Numbered from the stretch's first letter, positions 31,795 through 41,587 are shown. The stretch: DNA of 64,000 nucleotides from CAVQGM01 sp963712065 (GCA_963712065.1 CAVQGM010000001.1:1116001-1180000), one strand, 5' to 3'. The notes: generated from the letters alone by a model not told the origin. A program made the numbers and translations.

Positions 31795-33059
31795 TCACGT
31801 CGTTGGATCCCCTCGCCCCGGCTCGTGTCCGTCGGGGAGCACGGGAACCGACGGGCCGAGGTCACGCCCGAGCAGGACGGCCCGGGTCACCGAGGCCGAG
31901 CCGAACCGGTCGCGGACGTCGTCGACGGCCGCATCGAGCGCCCCGGCGCGCGGTCGTTCGAGGGGCAGGGCCAGCTGCACGGCATCGGCGTCGGCGAGGT
32001 TGGTGATGGCGATGCCGAGCAGCGTGATGCCCCGCTCCTCGGTCATCGGCCGAGCGGCGGCGAGCAGCGCCCGGAGGGCGGTGAGCAGCGCCGGCGTGTG
32101 ATCGGTCGGCTGGGCGAGGGTGTGCGACCGGCTGGCACGGCTGAAGTCCCCGAAGCGCAGGCGCAGGACCACGGTGCGCCCGACCCGCCCCGCGCCCCGG
32201 AGGCGCCGGGTGACCCGGTCGACCAGCCCGACGAGCACGACGTCGAGCTCGTCGGCCGACCGGGGACCACGGCCGAGGGCCCGTTGCGACCCGATCGACC
32301 GCCGGCGACGTCCGCCCTCGACGCGGCCGCGGGTCGCGGTTGTGGGCGAGGGCGTGGAGGTGCCGGCCCGACGCCGGGCCGAGCAGCGCGACGAGGGCGG
32401 CCTCGGGGAGCCGGGCGACCTCGGCGACGGTGGTGATGCCCCGCCCACGCAGCTTGCCGGCCGTGACCGCGCCGACGCCCCACAGGCGCTCGACCGGCAG
32501 CGGGTGGAGGAAGGCGAGCTCGTCCTCCGGGGGGACGACGAGCAGCCCGTCGGGTTTGGCCACGGTGCTGGCGACCTTGGCCAGGAACTTGGTGCGGGCC
32601 ACCCCGACGGTGATGGGCAGGCCGACGAGGTCGGCCACGTCGGCCCGCAGGCGGCGCGGCGATGTCGACGGGGGCTCCGGCGATCCGCCACAGCCCGGCG
32701 ACGTCGAGGAAGGCCTCGTCGATCGACAGTCCCTCGACGATCGGGGTCGTGCGCTCGAACACGTCGAACACCGCCCGGCTGGCCTCGGTGTAGGCGCCCA
32801 TGCGCGGCGGCACGACCACGGCGTCGGGGCACAGGCGCCGGGCCTGGCCGCCCCCCATCGCGGTGCGTACGCCGTGGGCCCTGGCCTCGTAGCTGGCGGC
32901 CAGCACCACCCCGCCGCCGACGATGACCGGCCGGCCTCGGAGGTCGGGATCGTCGCGCTGTTCGACCGAGGCGTAGAAGCTGTCGAGGTCCGCGTGGAGG
33001 ATGGTGGCCCCGTCCGTGGGCCGACACCGCTCCCGGATGGCCTTCGGTTCCCGGGGCAC
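31795..33059 (-). pseudogene. dinB: DNA polymerase IV (Y-family), interrupted by two frameshifts
   Basis: All parts of DinB are present but in three frames. The palm starts ATILHADLDSFYASVEQ (catalytic Asp pair region) with LSIDEAFLDV. Near 32654 the frame moves to RLRADVADLVGLPITVGVARTKFLAKVAS. Near 32333 it moves again to VEGGRRRRSIGSQRALGRG and the little-finger domain. Each change fits one extra base in a G/C-rich run. The protein text is otherwise well conserved, so this is either a recent pseudogene or two sequencing errors. GTG at 33059 sits 6 bases after GAACAT, inside a LexA box. Confidence 0.88.
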
Positions 33060-33072
33060 GAACACATGTTCG
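33059..33072 (-). promoter_or_regulatory. LexA (SOS) box on dinB
   Basis: CGAAC, four bases, GTTCG matches the actinobacterial/Gram-positive SOS box CGAACnnnnGTTCG exactly. It covers the presumed -10 (GAACAT, 33071-33066) and the start codon, so LexA would block the start of transcription. Confidence 0.8.
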
Positions 33073-33113
33073 CACCCCGCACGCACCCTGTCACGCCGAC
33101 GAGGTGAGCGCCC

Positions 33114-33770
33114 TCAGCGGACGGCGGGGATCGCGAGCGTCGCCAGGAGATCGCGGACCCGCAACTCGATGTCGTCGCGCACGTCGCGGACCATCTCGAT
33201 CGGCTGCCCGGCCGGGTCGGCGAGCTCCCAGTCCTCGTACCGCTTGCCCGGGAACACCGGGCACGCGTCACCACAGCCCATCGTGACGATCACATCGGCC
33301 GCCCGGGCGATCTCGTCGGTCCACGGCTTCGGGAACTCGCCCGAGATGTCGACGCCCGCCTCGGCCATCGCCTGGACCGCGACGGAGTTGATCTCCGGGC
33401 CTGGGTCGGATCCGCCGCAGTACACGTCGACGGCGTCACCGCCGAGCCGGCGCAGCCAGCCCGCCGCCATCTGCGACCGCCCCGCGTTGTGGACGCACAG
33501 GAAAAGGACGGAAGGCTTCCCCGGCCCGCCCACCTCGAGCCGCGCCAACGCCCGGAGCCGCTCACGGGTGAACCGCTCGATCAGCACGGGCAACCACGTG
33601 TCGAACCGGGCTCGCCCCTCGAGACGTTCGCGAGAGTCGACGATGTAGCGCTCGATCGTCTCGAGGCCGAAGACGCCGTCGAACTCGCGGGTGAGCCTCG
33701 TCGCCACCTGGCGCACCTTCAGCCGCTGCTCGGTGGTCAGGCCGCCGGTCGGTCCATCGGTCTCGGTCAC
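33114..33770 (-). CDS. arsC: Arsenate reductase (mycothiol/thioredoxin-coupled ArsC type)
   Basis: A 218-residue protein. A three-helix N-terminal extension (LTTEQRLKVRQVATRLTREFDGVFGLETIE) typical of actinobacterial ArsC is followed by a low-molecular-weight phosphatase domain. The P-loop is CVHNAGRS (Cys about 92), and further cysteines sit in TMGCGDACPVFPG. It reduces arsenate to arsenite. No arsR, acr3 or arsB is next to it. I chose the GTG at 33770 with GAAAGG 8 bases upstream. Confidence 0.88.
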   Translation of the reverse strand: MTETDGPTGGLTTEQRLKVRQVATRLTREFDGVFGLETIERYIVDSRERLEGRARFDTWLPVLIERFTRERLRALARLEVGGPGKPSVLFLCVHNAGRSQMAAGWLRRLGGDAVDVYCGGSDPGPEINSVAVQAMAEAGVDISGEFPKPWTDEIARAADVIVTMGCGDACPVFPGKRYEDWELADPAGQPIEMVRDVRDDIELRVRDLLATLAIPAVR

Positions 33771-33923
33771 GCATCGCGCCTTTCGTCCGGGTGCTTCGTC
33801 CCCAAGATTCTCTCTCAGTTCCTCTTGAGTCAACAATAACTGATCGAGTGGCCCGTATCGGGCTGGGACCCGTCACGGGTTCGTCGTTGACAGATCGAAC
33901 TGGTGTTCGCTACGATGGTCGGC
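33771..33923. promoter_or_regulatory. Divergent promoter region arsC / HNH nuclease
   Basis: A conspicuously A+T-rich island (33800-33850) lies in otherwise G+C-rich DNA. For arsC, TTGACT and GAATCT are 17 bases apart on the minus strand. For the nuclease, TTGACA (33887-33892) and TACGAT (33911-33916) are 18 bases apart, with the ATG 7 bases after the -10: the most consensus-like promoter in the window. Confidence 0.65.
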
Positions 33924-35137
33924 ATGGAGTTGGAGACCGTCCGAGACGGCTTGCAGGCCGCGGTGGCCGGGTTCGAGCCGGGGTGCCTGACCGGGGCCCA
34001 GGCGGTCGAGGCGGTCGAGCTGTTCGCCGAGATGAAACGGCTGGCCGAGACCGGGCAGGCCTTGGCCGCTCGCCGGGTGGAGGAGGCCAACGCCTGGCAG
34101 GCGTCGGGCTCGCGGTCGGTGCGGGAGTTCCTGGCCACCAGGACCGGGGAGTCACCGGGCGGTGTCGGCAAGCTGGTCGACACCGCCCGCAAGCTCGAAC
34201 ATCTGGGTCCGACGGGTGACGCGGTGCGCGCCGGTGCGGTGTCGATCGACCAGGCCGCGGCGATCGCCCGAGCGGCCGAGGTCGACCCGTCGTCGGAGCA
34301 CGACCTGTTGGCGACCGCGAAGCGGGCCGATCTCGGGCAGCTCAAGAAGGCCGCGGCCGCGGCGAGGGCGGCCGGGGACCCCGACGAGCAGCGCCGCTAC
34401 GCCCGGCAACGCCACGACCGGGAGCTGAGGACCTTCGTCGACGACGACGGCATGGGCAACGTCCACTGGCGCACCACCCTCGACGAATACAGCGAGTTCG
34501 TCTCGTTGCACCAACGCTTCCGGGAGCACGCGTTCAAGGCCGCGTACCGGGCCGGGCGACGCGACCCCGACCGCCACCTCGCCTCCGACGCCATGGTGCG
34601 CCTCATCCGGGCGTCATCGAGTGGTGACGGCGCCACACCGGTCCGCGAGCCGCGGGTGTACATCCACGTCACCGACACCGCCGTGCTCCGCGGCCGCACC
34701 CAACCGGGTGAGACCTGCGAGATCGCCGGCATCGGCCCCGTCCCCGTCCCCGTCGCCCGCCAGATGTGGGGCACCAACCCGTTCGTGTCGCTCGTCGAGA
34801 CCGACGGCACCGACGTCCACCGCGTCGTCCGCCTCGGCCGCCGCCGGCCCCCCGAGATCGACGACGCCCTCCTCGTCCGCGACCGCTGCTGCGTCGTCCC
34901 CGGCTGTGCCAGCACCCGCCGGCTCGAGGTCCACCACACCGTCCCGTTCGCGACACCGGCCGCACCACCCTCGACGAGCTCGCCACCGTGTGCGCCCACC
35001 ACCACCACCTCATCACCCACCGCGGCCACGACCTGCGCGGCGGCCCCGGATCCTGGACCTGGCACCCACCCCCCGACGGTGAGCGAAGTCCGCCCGACCC
35101 GAACCTCCCCGACCAACTCGGCGTCGACGCGGCGTGA
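33924..35137 (+). pseudogene. DUF222/13E12-type HNH endonuclease, frameshifted in the HNH motif
   Basis: About 404 codons. The N-terminal DUF222 region (VRDGLQAAVAGFEPGCLTG onward, alanine-rich helices) leads to an HNH domain with DRCCVVPGCASTRRLEVHHTVPFA. At about 34951 one base is missing. The frame then continues, one register over, as DTGRTTLDELATVCAHHHHLITHRGHD, which completes the HNH motif and ends at the TGA at 35137. This family is often multicopy and mobile in actinobacteria. As written it would lose the second half of the active site. It abuts cydDC with no gap. Confidence 0.82.
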
Positions 35138-38100
35138 TCAGCGAACCGCCGGCTGGCGGACGGTCGCCCCGGCCCGAGATCCGATCTCCGTGAAGCGCCC
35201 GTTCTCGAGGCGCACGACCCGGGCGTCGGGGCCGACGCCTTCGGACCGGTGGGTGATGACGATCGTGGTCCGGCCGCGGGTCCCCTCGACGAGATCGACC
35301 ATCAGCTCCTCGGCGGTCTCGGGGTCGAGGTTCGCGGTCGGCTCGTCGAGCACGACGACCGGCGGGTCGGCCAGCAGCACCTGGGCCAGGGCGAGGCGCT
35401 GGGCCTGCCCACCGGAGAGCCGCGCGCCGCCCGTGCCGACCCGGGTGTCGAGACCGCACGGGAGACCCGAGACCCACGACTCGAGGCCGACGGCGCGCAT
35501 CGCCGCGAGCAGCTCGTGGTCGTCGCCGTTCGGCCGGGCCACCCGCAGGTTGTCCCGGATCGTGGCGTCGAACAGGTGCGTGTCCTGGGCGCACCATCCC
35601 ACGAGCCGGCGGACATCGTCCCCCCGCAGCGAGCGGACGTCCACACCGCCCAGTCGGATGGCCCCCTGCTCCGGGGCGAGGAACCGCACCAGCCCGGCCG
35701 CCAGCGTGCTCTTCCCGGCGCCGCTCGGTCCGACGACGAACACCAGCTCCCCCGCAGCGACGTCGAGGTCGGCCCCGCGGAGCACGGGCGACGCCTGATC
35801 CGGCCAGCGCAGCACGATGCCGTCGATCGACACGGCGAGCGGCCCGATCGGAGGCGCGAGTGGGTGGTCGGGATCCGGGACCGGGTCGTCGGCATCCAGC
35901 ACCCCGGTCACGCGCCCGGCGGCCGGAACGAAGTCGGCGAGGTGGCGGGCGGTCCCGGGCATGGCGCCGACGATCTCCGGCAACGACCAGCCCAGCAGCA
36001 CCAGCGCAGGGACCAGGAGCACGGCCAGGCCGCCTTCCCCGGCGGCGATGCCGGCGGCGACCAGGACCGCGGCGGCGACCGCGGCGCGCACCAAGGTCTC
36101 GAGTCCGTCGACGAGGCCACCCATGCGCGCCTCGTGCCCGTGGAGCGAGGCCAGCCGCAGGTCCCGGTCGGCCACCCGGGTGAGCACCGGCTCGGCGCCG
36201 CCGTAGGCGTGGAGCTCGGGCGCCGCCTCGACGAGATCGACGACGTCACCGGTGAGCTCGGCCCGCTCGGTGGCGGCGGCCGTGCGCGCCCCTCGCTCCC
36301 AGCGCGTACCGAGCCACGGCAGCACGATGCCACCGAGAGCCAGACCCAGCGCGAACGCGAGGGCCGCGGCGGGCAACGTGAGGACGCCGGTGAGGACCAG
36401 CCCGACGCCCGCCGTGAAGGCGACGACCGGGGGCAGGACGGCCCGAAGCCACAGCTCCTGGACCGCATCGAGATCACCCACCAGGCGGGCGAGCACGTCG
36501 CCGTGGCGCAGCCCGGGGAGCCCACCCGGCGTGAGGACGGCGAGGCGATCGAACACGCGCGCCCGCAGACCACCGACGAGCCGGAGGATGGTGTCGTGGG
36601 ATGCGAGCCGTTCGACGTAGCGCAGCCCCGCCTTGGCGAGCGCGAAGCCCCGCACCATGGCGACCATCACGCCGAGCGAGAGGATCTCCGGACGCTCGGA
36701 GGCCCGAGACAGCAGCCACGCCGCGCAGGCGGTGAGGGCGAGCCCTGATGCGGTGGCGCCCGCGCCGAGGGCGACGGTGGCGAGGAGTCGGCCGCGCACG
36801 GGTCGTCCCTCGTCCCGGAGCCACCGCCAGGCCGAGCGACTCCGTGGCGTTCCGTCGAGCGACGAACCCCGTTCGGCCGGGTCGGCAACCGAGGCTCGGA
36901 AACCCTCCGTGCCGTCGGTGCGAGGCTCCCGCGCCACGACCGCCGACGGCGTTCCCGCTCCGAGCTCGTCGGAGGGGGCGAGGCGCTCGTCCCCGCCGAC
37001 GACGGCCACCACCCGATCGGCCGCCGCGATCAACGCTGGTCGGTGGGCCACGACGACCACGGCCGCCCCTCGTGCCGCCAGCCGACGAACGACGTCGACG
37101 ACGGTGGCCTCGGTCGCGGCGTCGAGGTTGGCGGTGGGCTCGTCGAGCAGCGCCAGTCGGCCGCCGCCGCGCTCGACCCGGAGCAGGGCCCGGGCGAGGG
37201 CGACCCGCTGGCGCTCGCCGGCGGAGAGCGACCGGGCCCGGCGATCGAGGAGGTCCCCGAGGCCGACCGAACGAGCCACGGCGGCCACGGCGGCCTCCGC
37301 CGACGGGGCACCGAGGACGATGTTGGCCCGGACGGTGTCGTCCACGAGTGCCGGGCGCTGCGGCACCCAGGCGATCGCGTCGGACCACGCCGTCGGCTCG
37401 ACCCGGTCGAGTGGGACCCCGTCGACGGCAACCGTGCCCTCGTCGGGGCGGCGAGCGCCACGGAGCACGTCGAGCAGCGTCGACTTGCCGGACCCGTTCG
37501 GTCCGACCAGGGCCACGACCTCCCCCGGGCCGACGGCCAGGTCGGCCTGGCGGGGTGCCGAGGCGAGCCGGCCGGGATGACGCACGACGACACCCGAGGC
37601 GGTGACACCCAAGGTGGCGGGCACGGGCTGGTCACCGACCGGGGGCCGCCCGGTCTCGACCAGGCCGAGGATGCGATCGGTGGCGGCGGCCCCCTCGGTG
37701 GCGGTGTGGTATTCGGCACCCACCCGCCGGATCGGGGCGAAGACCTCGGGGGCGAGGAGCAGGACGGCGAAGGCGGCGGCGAGGCCGACGCTCCCGTGCA
37801 CCAGGCGGATGCCGAGCGGCACGGCCACGAGGGCCACCGAGAGCGTCGTCGCCAGCTCGAGCACGAACGCCGACAGGAACGCGACCCGCAGCGCGGCCAT
37901 CGTCGAGCGTCGCGACTGCTCGCTCATGCGGAGGATCGTCTCCCGTTGGGCCCGGTGGCGGCCGAACCGCTTGAGCGTGGGCAGCCCCACCACCACGTCG
38001 TGGAGGTGACCCGAGAGCCGCTCGAGGCCGGCCCAGCTCTCGGCGGCGCGAGCCCCGCTGAACCGGCCCACCAGGGAGAGGAAGAGCGGCACCAGCGGGA

Positions 38101-38590
38101 GCGCCACGGCGAGGATCACACCGCTCGGCCGGTCGATCACCAGGACCACGGCGAGGAGGCCGAACGGCACGATGGCCGCCCCCACGAGCTGGGGGACGTA
38201 GCCGGCGACGTACGGCTGGACGGCGTCGACGCCTCGGGTGGCGAGCACCGCGACCTCCCCGGGAGGAAGCAGGCGCCCGTCCTCGAGCACCCGGGCGAGC
38301 AGCCGGTGCCGCAGCCGGGCCGCGGTGCGGGAGGCGGCGTCGGTGAACACCGTCCGGCTCACCCAGGCCACCAGCCCCCGGGCCAAGGCCAGCAGGACCA
38401 GGACGATCCCCGCCCGCACCAGGCCGGCGGTCGAGGCCGTCCCGTCGACCACGTCGGCGAACACCGATGCCAGCACCAAGGCCTCGGCGACGAGGACGGC
38501 GACATCAAGGACCGACCGACCGCCCGCGGTGAGCACGAGCGCTCGTACGGCGCCTCCCTGCCGGAGCAGGCGGGGGTCGAGAGGTCTCAT
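35138..38590 (-). CDS. cydDC: Fused thiol reductant ABC exporter CydDC
   Basis: A 1150-residue single chain with two complete ABC exporter halves. CydD: membrane domain, Walker A GPNGSGKST, signature LSAGERQR, Walker B LLDEPTANLD. CydC: second membrane domain, then Walker A GPSGAGKST, signature LSGGQAQR, Walker B LDEPTANLD. It exports cysteine/glutathione-type thiols needed for assembly of cytochrome bd. In many bacteria these are two genes; the fusion is known in actinobacteria. ATG overlaps the cydB stop (ATGA). Confidence 0.93.
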   Translation of the reverse strand: MRPLDPRLLRQGGAVRALVLTAGGRSVLDVAVLVAEALVLASVFADVVDGTASTAGLVRAGIVLVLLALARGLVAWVSRTVFTDAASRTAARLRHRLLARVLEDGRLLPPGEVAVLATRGVDAVQPYVAGYVPQLVGAAIVPFGLLAVVLVIDRPSGVILAVALPLVPLFLSLVGRFSGARAAESWAGLERLSGHLHDVVVGLPTLKRFGRHRAQRETILRMSEQSRRSTMAALRVAFLSAFVLELATTLSVALVAVPLGIRLVHGSVGLAAAFAVLLLAPEVFAPIRRVGAEYHTATEGAAATDRILGLVETGRPPVGDQPVPATLGVTASGVVVRHPGRLASAPRQADLAVGPGEVVALVGPNGSGKSTLLDVLRGARRPDEGTVAVDGVPLDRVEPTAWSDAIAWVPQRPALVDDTVRANIVLGAPSAEAAVAAVARSVGLGDLLDRRARSLSAGERQRVALARALLRVERGGGRLALLDEPTANLDAATEATVVDVVRRLAARGAAVVVVAHRPALIAAADRVVAVVGGDERLAPSDELGAGTPSAVVAREPRTDGTEGFRASVADPAERGSSLDGTPRSRSAWRWLRDEGRPVRGRLLATVALGAGATASGLALTACAAWLLSRASERPEILSLGVMVAMVRGFALAKAGLRYVERLASHDTILRLVGGLRARVFDRLAVLTPGGLPGLRHGDVLARLVGDLDAVQELWLRAVLPPVVAFTAGVGLVLTGVLTLPAAALAFALGLALGGIVLPWLGTRWERGARTAAATERAELTGDVVDLVEAAPELHAYGGAEPVLTRVADRDLRLASLHGHEARMGGLVDGLETLVRAAVAAAVLVAAGIAAGEGGLAVLLVPALVLLGWSLPEIVGAMPGTARHLADFVPAAGRVTGVLDADDPVPDPDHPLAPPIGPLAVSIDGIVLRWPDQASPVLRGADLDVAAGELVFVVGPSGAGKSTLAAGLVRFLAPEQGAIRLGGVDVRSLRGDDVRRLVGWCAQDTHLFDATIRDNLRVARPNGDDHELLAAMRAVGLESWVSGLPCGLDTRVGTGGARLSGGQAQRLALAQVLLADPPVVVLDEPTANLDPETAEELMVDLVEGTRGRTTIVITHRSEGVGPDARVVRLENGRFTEIGSRAGATVRQPAVR

Positions 38591-39657
38591 CCCCCGCCGG
38601 CGGTCGAGACCCCACCCGGAGCCGGTTCCGGGCCGGATGGGGTGGGGCCGGCCGTCGTCCGTTCGAGCGGGAGGCTCCCCACACCGATCCGGCGGCGGAA
38701 GACCCAGTAGGTCCAGCCCTGGTAGAGGAGCACGACCGGGGTCATGACCACGGCCACCCAGGTCATGACCGTGAGCGTGTAGTCGGTGCTCGAGGCGTTG
38801 TCGACGGTCAGGCTGAACGCCGGGTCGGTGGTCGACGGCATGACGTCGGGGTACAGCGACCCGAACAGCACCACCACCGCCATGGCGATGGTGACACCGG
38901 TACCCACGAACGCCCAGCCGTCGCGTCCCTCACGGTTGGCGCCCGCACTGGCGACGAGGGCCAGGGCGGCCACGACGACCGGCACCCAGGTCCACGCCTT
39001 GCCGAGCGACAGCTGGGTCCACAGCAGGAACGCGGCTCCGGCGACGATCACCACCGGGGAGATCATCGTGGCGATCCGCTGGGCCCGCTCCTTGACCTCA
39101 CCCGTCGTGCGCAGCGACAGGAAGTGGGCACCGTGCATCGTGAACAACCCGAGGGTCACGACGCCTCCGAGCAGACCGTAGGGGTTCAGCAGGGTGAACA
39201 GGTTGCCGGTGAAGTTCCCGGCGGCGTCGATCGGCACGCCCTGCACGATGTTGGCGAGGGCGACGCCCCACAGCAGCCCTGGCAGCAAGGAGCCGAAGAA
39301 GATGGCCCGATCCCACCAGGCCCGCCAGCGGGCGTCCTGGCGCTTGCCGCGGTACTCGAAGGCGACTCCCCGCACGATGAGGGCCACGAGGATCACGAGC
39401 AGCGCAAGGTAGAACCCCGAGAAGAGCGTGGCGTACCAGTTGGGGAAGGCGGCGAAGGTCGCACCACCGGCCACGAGGAGCCACACCTCGTTGCCGTCCC
39501 ACACCGGCCCGATGGTGTTGATCACCACCCGCCGCTCGGCGTCGGTCTTGCCGACGACGGGCAGGAGGATCCCCACCCCGAAGTCGAAGCCCTCGAGGAA
39601 CAGATAGCCGGTCCACAGCACGGCGATGAGGAGGAACCACACGGTCGTGAGCTCCAC
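38587..39657 (-). CDS. cydB: Cytochrome bd ubiquinol/menaquinol oxidase subunit II
   Basis: A 356-residue multi-span membrane protein. It begins LTTVWFLLIAVLWTGYLFLEGFDFGVG, and GPVWDGNEVWLLVAGGATFAAFPNWYAT is the CydB hallmark. It pairs with CydA to reduce O2 at high affinity. GTG at 39657 lies 7 bases after GAAGGAG. It follows cydA by 11 bases and overlaps cydDC. Confidence 0.95.
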   Translation of the reverse strand: MELTTVWFLLIAVLWTGYLFLEGFDFGVGILLPVVGKTDAERRVVINTIGPVWDGNEVWLLVAGGATFAAFPNWYATLFSGFYLALLVILVALIVRGVAFEYRGKRQDARWRAWWDRAIFFGSLLPGLLWGVALANIVQGVPIDAAGNFTGNLFTLLNPYGLLGGVVTLGLFTMHGAHFLSLRTTGEVKERAQRIATMISPVVIVAGAAFLLWTQLSLGKAWTWVPVVVAALALVASAGANREGRDGWAFVGTGVTIAMAVVVLFGSLYPDVMPSTTDPAFSLTVDNASSTDYTLTVMTWVAVVMTPVVLLYQGWTYWVFRRRIGVGSLPLERTTAGPTPSGPEPAPGGVSTAGGG

Positions 39658-39668
39658 GGGGGTCTCCT

Positions 39669-41108
39669 TCAGTAGGCGAACGTGAGCCGGTCGGAGTCGT
39701 CGTCGGCCGGCACCGGTGCAGGCATGGCCCCCTCGGGGCCGTTGCGGACCGTGCGCACGAGCAGGCCGACCTCGATCACGGCGAGGAAGCCGTAGACGAG
39801 GGTGAGGACGACGAGCGAGAAGAGCAGGGTGCCGGACGAGACGTTGCTCGAGATGCCGGCGTCGGTGAACATCCGTACCGCGTCCACCCCGGTCGGGTTG
39901 GGGGCGACGACCCAGGGTTGTCGCCCGAGCTCGGTGAAGATCCACCCGGTCGTGTTGGCGAGGAACGGGGCGGCGATGCCGAACATGGCGAACCGGACGA
40001 ACCACTTGCCGGCGACGTCGCGGTTGCCCCGCGTGTGCCAGAGGCCCCAGGCGGCGATGGCGGCGGCCACCACGCCGAAGCCGATCATCAGGCGGAACGA
40101 CCAGTAGGTCACGGCCATGTTGGGCCGATAGCTGCCCGGGCCGTAGCGGGCCTCGTACTCGGCCTGCAGGTCGTCGACCCCCTTGATCGTCGCGTCGAAG
40201 CGGTCGGTGGCGAGGAACGACGTCGCGCCCGGTATCGAGAACGTGCGGACGTCGCACTCCCTGCTGACGTCGCCGTAGGCGAACAGCGAGAACCCGGCAC
40301 CGTCCTCCGTGTCGCACAGCGCCTCGGCCGAAGCCATCTTCATCGGCTGCTGCTCGAACATGAGCCTCGCCTGGTAGTGACCGGTCAGCGCGACACCGAG
40401 CGACGCAGCCAGCACCAGCCACATGCCTCCGCGCATCACCTTGCGGAACGCGACGCGGTCGTCGTCGGTCGAGTGCTCCCGCGTGCGGGACAGCTCCCAC
40501 GCCGAGATGCCGACGAGGAAGGCGCCGGCCGTCACCAACGAGGCGAGGATCGTGTGCGGGAAGGCGGCGAGCACCGTCGAGTTGGTCAGCACCTCCCCGA
40601 TCGAGGTGAGCTCGGCACGGCCCGTCGCCTCGTTGTAGATGACGCCGACCGGGTGCTGCATCCAGGAGTTGGCGGCGAGGATGAAGTACGCAGAGATGGT
40701 GGTGCCGATCGCCGCCAGCCAGATCGTCGCCAGGTGCAGCTTCTTCGGCAGGATCCCCCACCCGAAGATCCACAGCCCGAGGAAGGTCGACTCGAGGAAG
40801 AAGGCGGCCAGGCCCTCCATGGCCAGCGGCGCGCCGAACACGTCGCCGACGAAGCGCGAGTACCCGGCCCAGGCCATGCCGAACTGGAACTCCTGGACGA
40901 TGCCCGTCACCACGCCCATGGCGAAGGTGATGAGGAAGAGCTTCCCCCAGAACTTGGTCTGCCGGAGCCACCGCTCGTCGCCGGTGCGGTACCAGCGGGT
41001 GTGCAGCACGGCGACGACGAGGCCGAGGCCGATCGTCAACGGCACGAACAGGAAGTGGTAGATCGTCGTGATCCCGAACTGCCACCGACCGATGTCGACT
41101 GCGCTCAT
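39669..41108 (-). CDS. cydA: Cytochrome bd oxidase subunit I
   Basis: A 479-residue haem subunit. The N-terminus IGRWQFGITTIYHFLFVPLTIGLG carries the haem b595-region His. GHYQARLMFEQQPMKMASAEAL leads into a short Q-loop, followed by the C-terminal helices with GRQPWVV (menaquinol oxidase type). The short Q-loop places it in the bd-I short class common in Gram-positives. GGAGG precedes the ATG. It is the first gene of cydA-cydB-cydDC. Confidence 0.95.
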   Translation of the reverse strand: MSAVDIGRWQFGITTIYHFLFVPLTIGLGLVVAVLHTRWYRTGDERWLRQTKFWGKLFLITFAMGVVTGIVQEFQFGMAWAGYSRFVGDVFGAPLAMEGLAAFFLESTFLGLWIFGWGILPKKLHLATIWLAAIGTTISAYFILAANSWMQHPVGVIYNEATGRAELTSIGEVLTNSTVLAAFPHTILASLVTAGAFLVGISAWELSRTREHSTDDDRVAFRKVMRGGMWLVLAASLGVALTGHYQARLMFEQQPMKMASAEALCDTEDGAGFSLFAYGDVSRECDVRTFSIPGATSFLATDRFDATIKGVDDLQAEYEARYGPGSYRPNMAVTYWSFRLMIGFGVVAAAIAAWGLWHTRGNRDVAGKWFVRFAMFGIAAPFLANTTGWIFTELGRQPWVVAPNPTGVDAVRMFTDAGISSNVSSGTLLFSLVVLTLVYGFLAVIEVGLLVRTVRNGPEGAMPAPVPADDDSDRLTFAY

Positions 41109-41208
41109 GGCGACCTCCGGAGCGTGATCCCCGCCATCCTCGGGTCGTCACCTCCCGAGCGAACCGGGCCGGAGGTCCGTACCGGTCGGGTCGAACGACC
41201 ACTTCCTC

Positions 41209-41247
41209 AGATGAACGAGAAGTGAACCATCTCCCATATAGATGAAC
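41209..41247. repeat. Phased TGAAC repeats upstream of cydA
   Basis: TGAAC occurs at 41212, 41223 and 41243; the outer two are part of AGATGAAC. The spacings of 11 and 20 bases put all three on one face of the helix. They lie in an A+T-rich patch about 105-140 bases upstream of cydA and just before the divergent DUF167 promoter. Confidence 0.5.
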
Positions 41248-41266
41248 GCCATCGCCCGGGGCGGTC

Positions 41267-41272
41267 CAAGAT
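41267..41272 (+). promoter_or_regulatory. -10 element of the DUF167 gene
   Basis: CAAGAT lies 6 bases before the GTG at 41279. Confidence 0.5.
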
Positions 41273-41278
41273 CGGGGG

Positions 41279-41587
41279 GTGGCCCGCCCTGATCTCCCGC
41301 ACTGGGCCCGGTGCCGGGACGACGGCGTCGACCTCACGGTGCGGGTGCAGCCCGGCGCCCGGCGGTCGGAGATCACGGGGGCCGACGAGCAGGGGCTGCG
41401 GGTGCGGCTCGCGGCGCCGGCGAGGGGCGGCAGGGCCAACGCCGAGCTGGTGCGGCTCCTCGCCGAGGTGCTCGACGTGGCGCGCCGACGGATCTCGATC
41501 CGTCGGGGTGAGACGGGCCGCACCAAGACGGTGACCGTCGACGGAGCGGTCGACCTCCGCCGGCTGCTCCCGGAGGCGGACGGGTGA
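41279..41587 (+). CDS. DUF167 (YggU) family protein
   Basis: A 102-residue protein covering the DUF167 domain: LTVRVQPGARRSEITG, LRVRLAAPARGGRANAELVRLLAEVL and ISIRRGETGRTKTVTV. The family is small, conserved and of unknown function. GTG start follows CAAGAT by 6 bases. Its TGA is followed in the same frame by another open stretch. Confidence 0.85.
   Translation: MARPDLPHWARCRDDGVDLTVRVQPGARRSEITGADEQGLRVRLAAPARGGRANAELVRLLAEVLDVARRRISIRRGETGRTKTVTVDGAVDLRRLLPEADG

Noticed and set aside
38587..41526. A 979-codon minus-strand open frame joining cydB to upstream sequence
   Set aside because: The upstream two thirds is cydA read out of frame; cydB starts at 39657 after a good Shine-Dalgarno.
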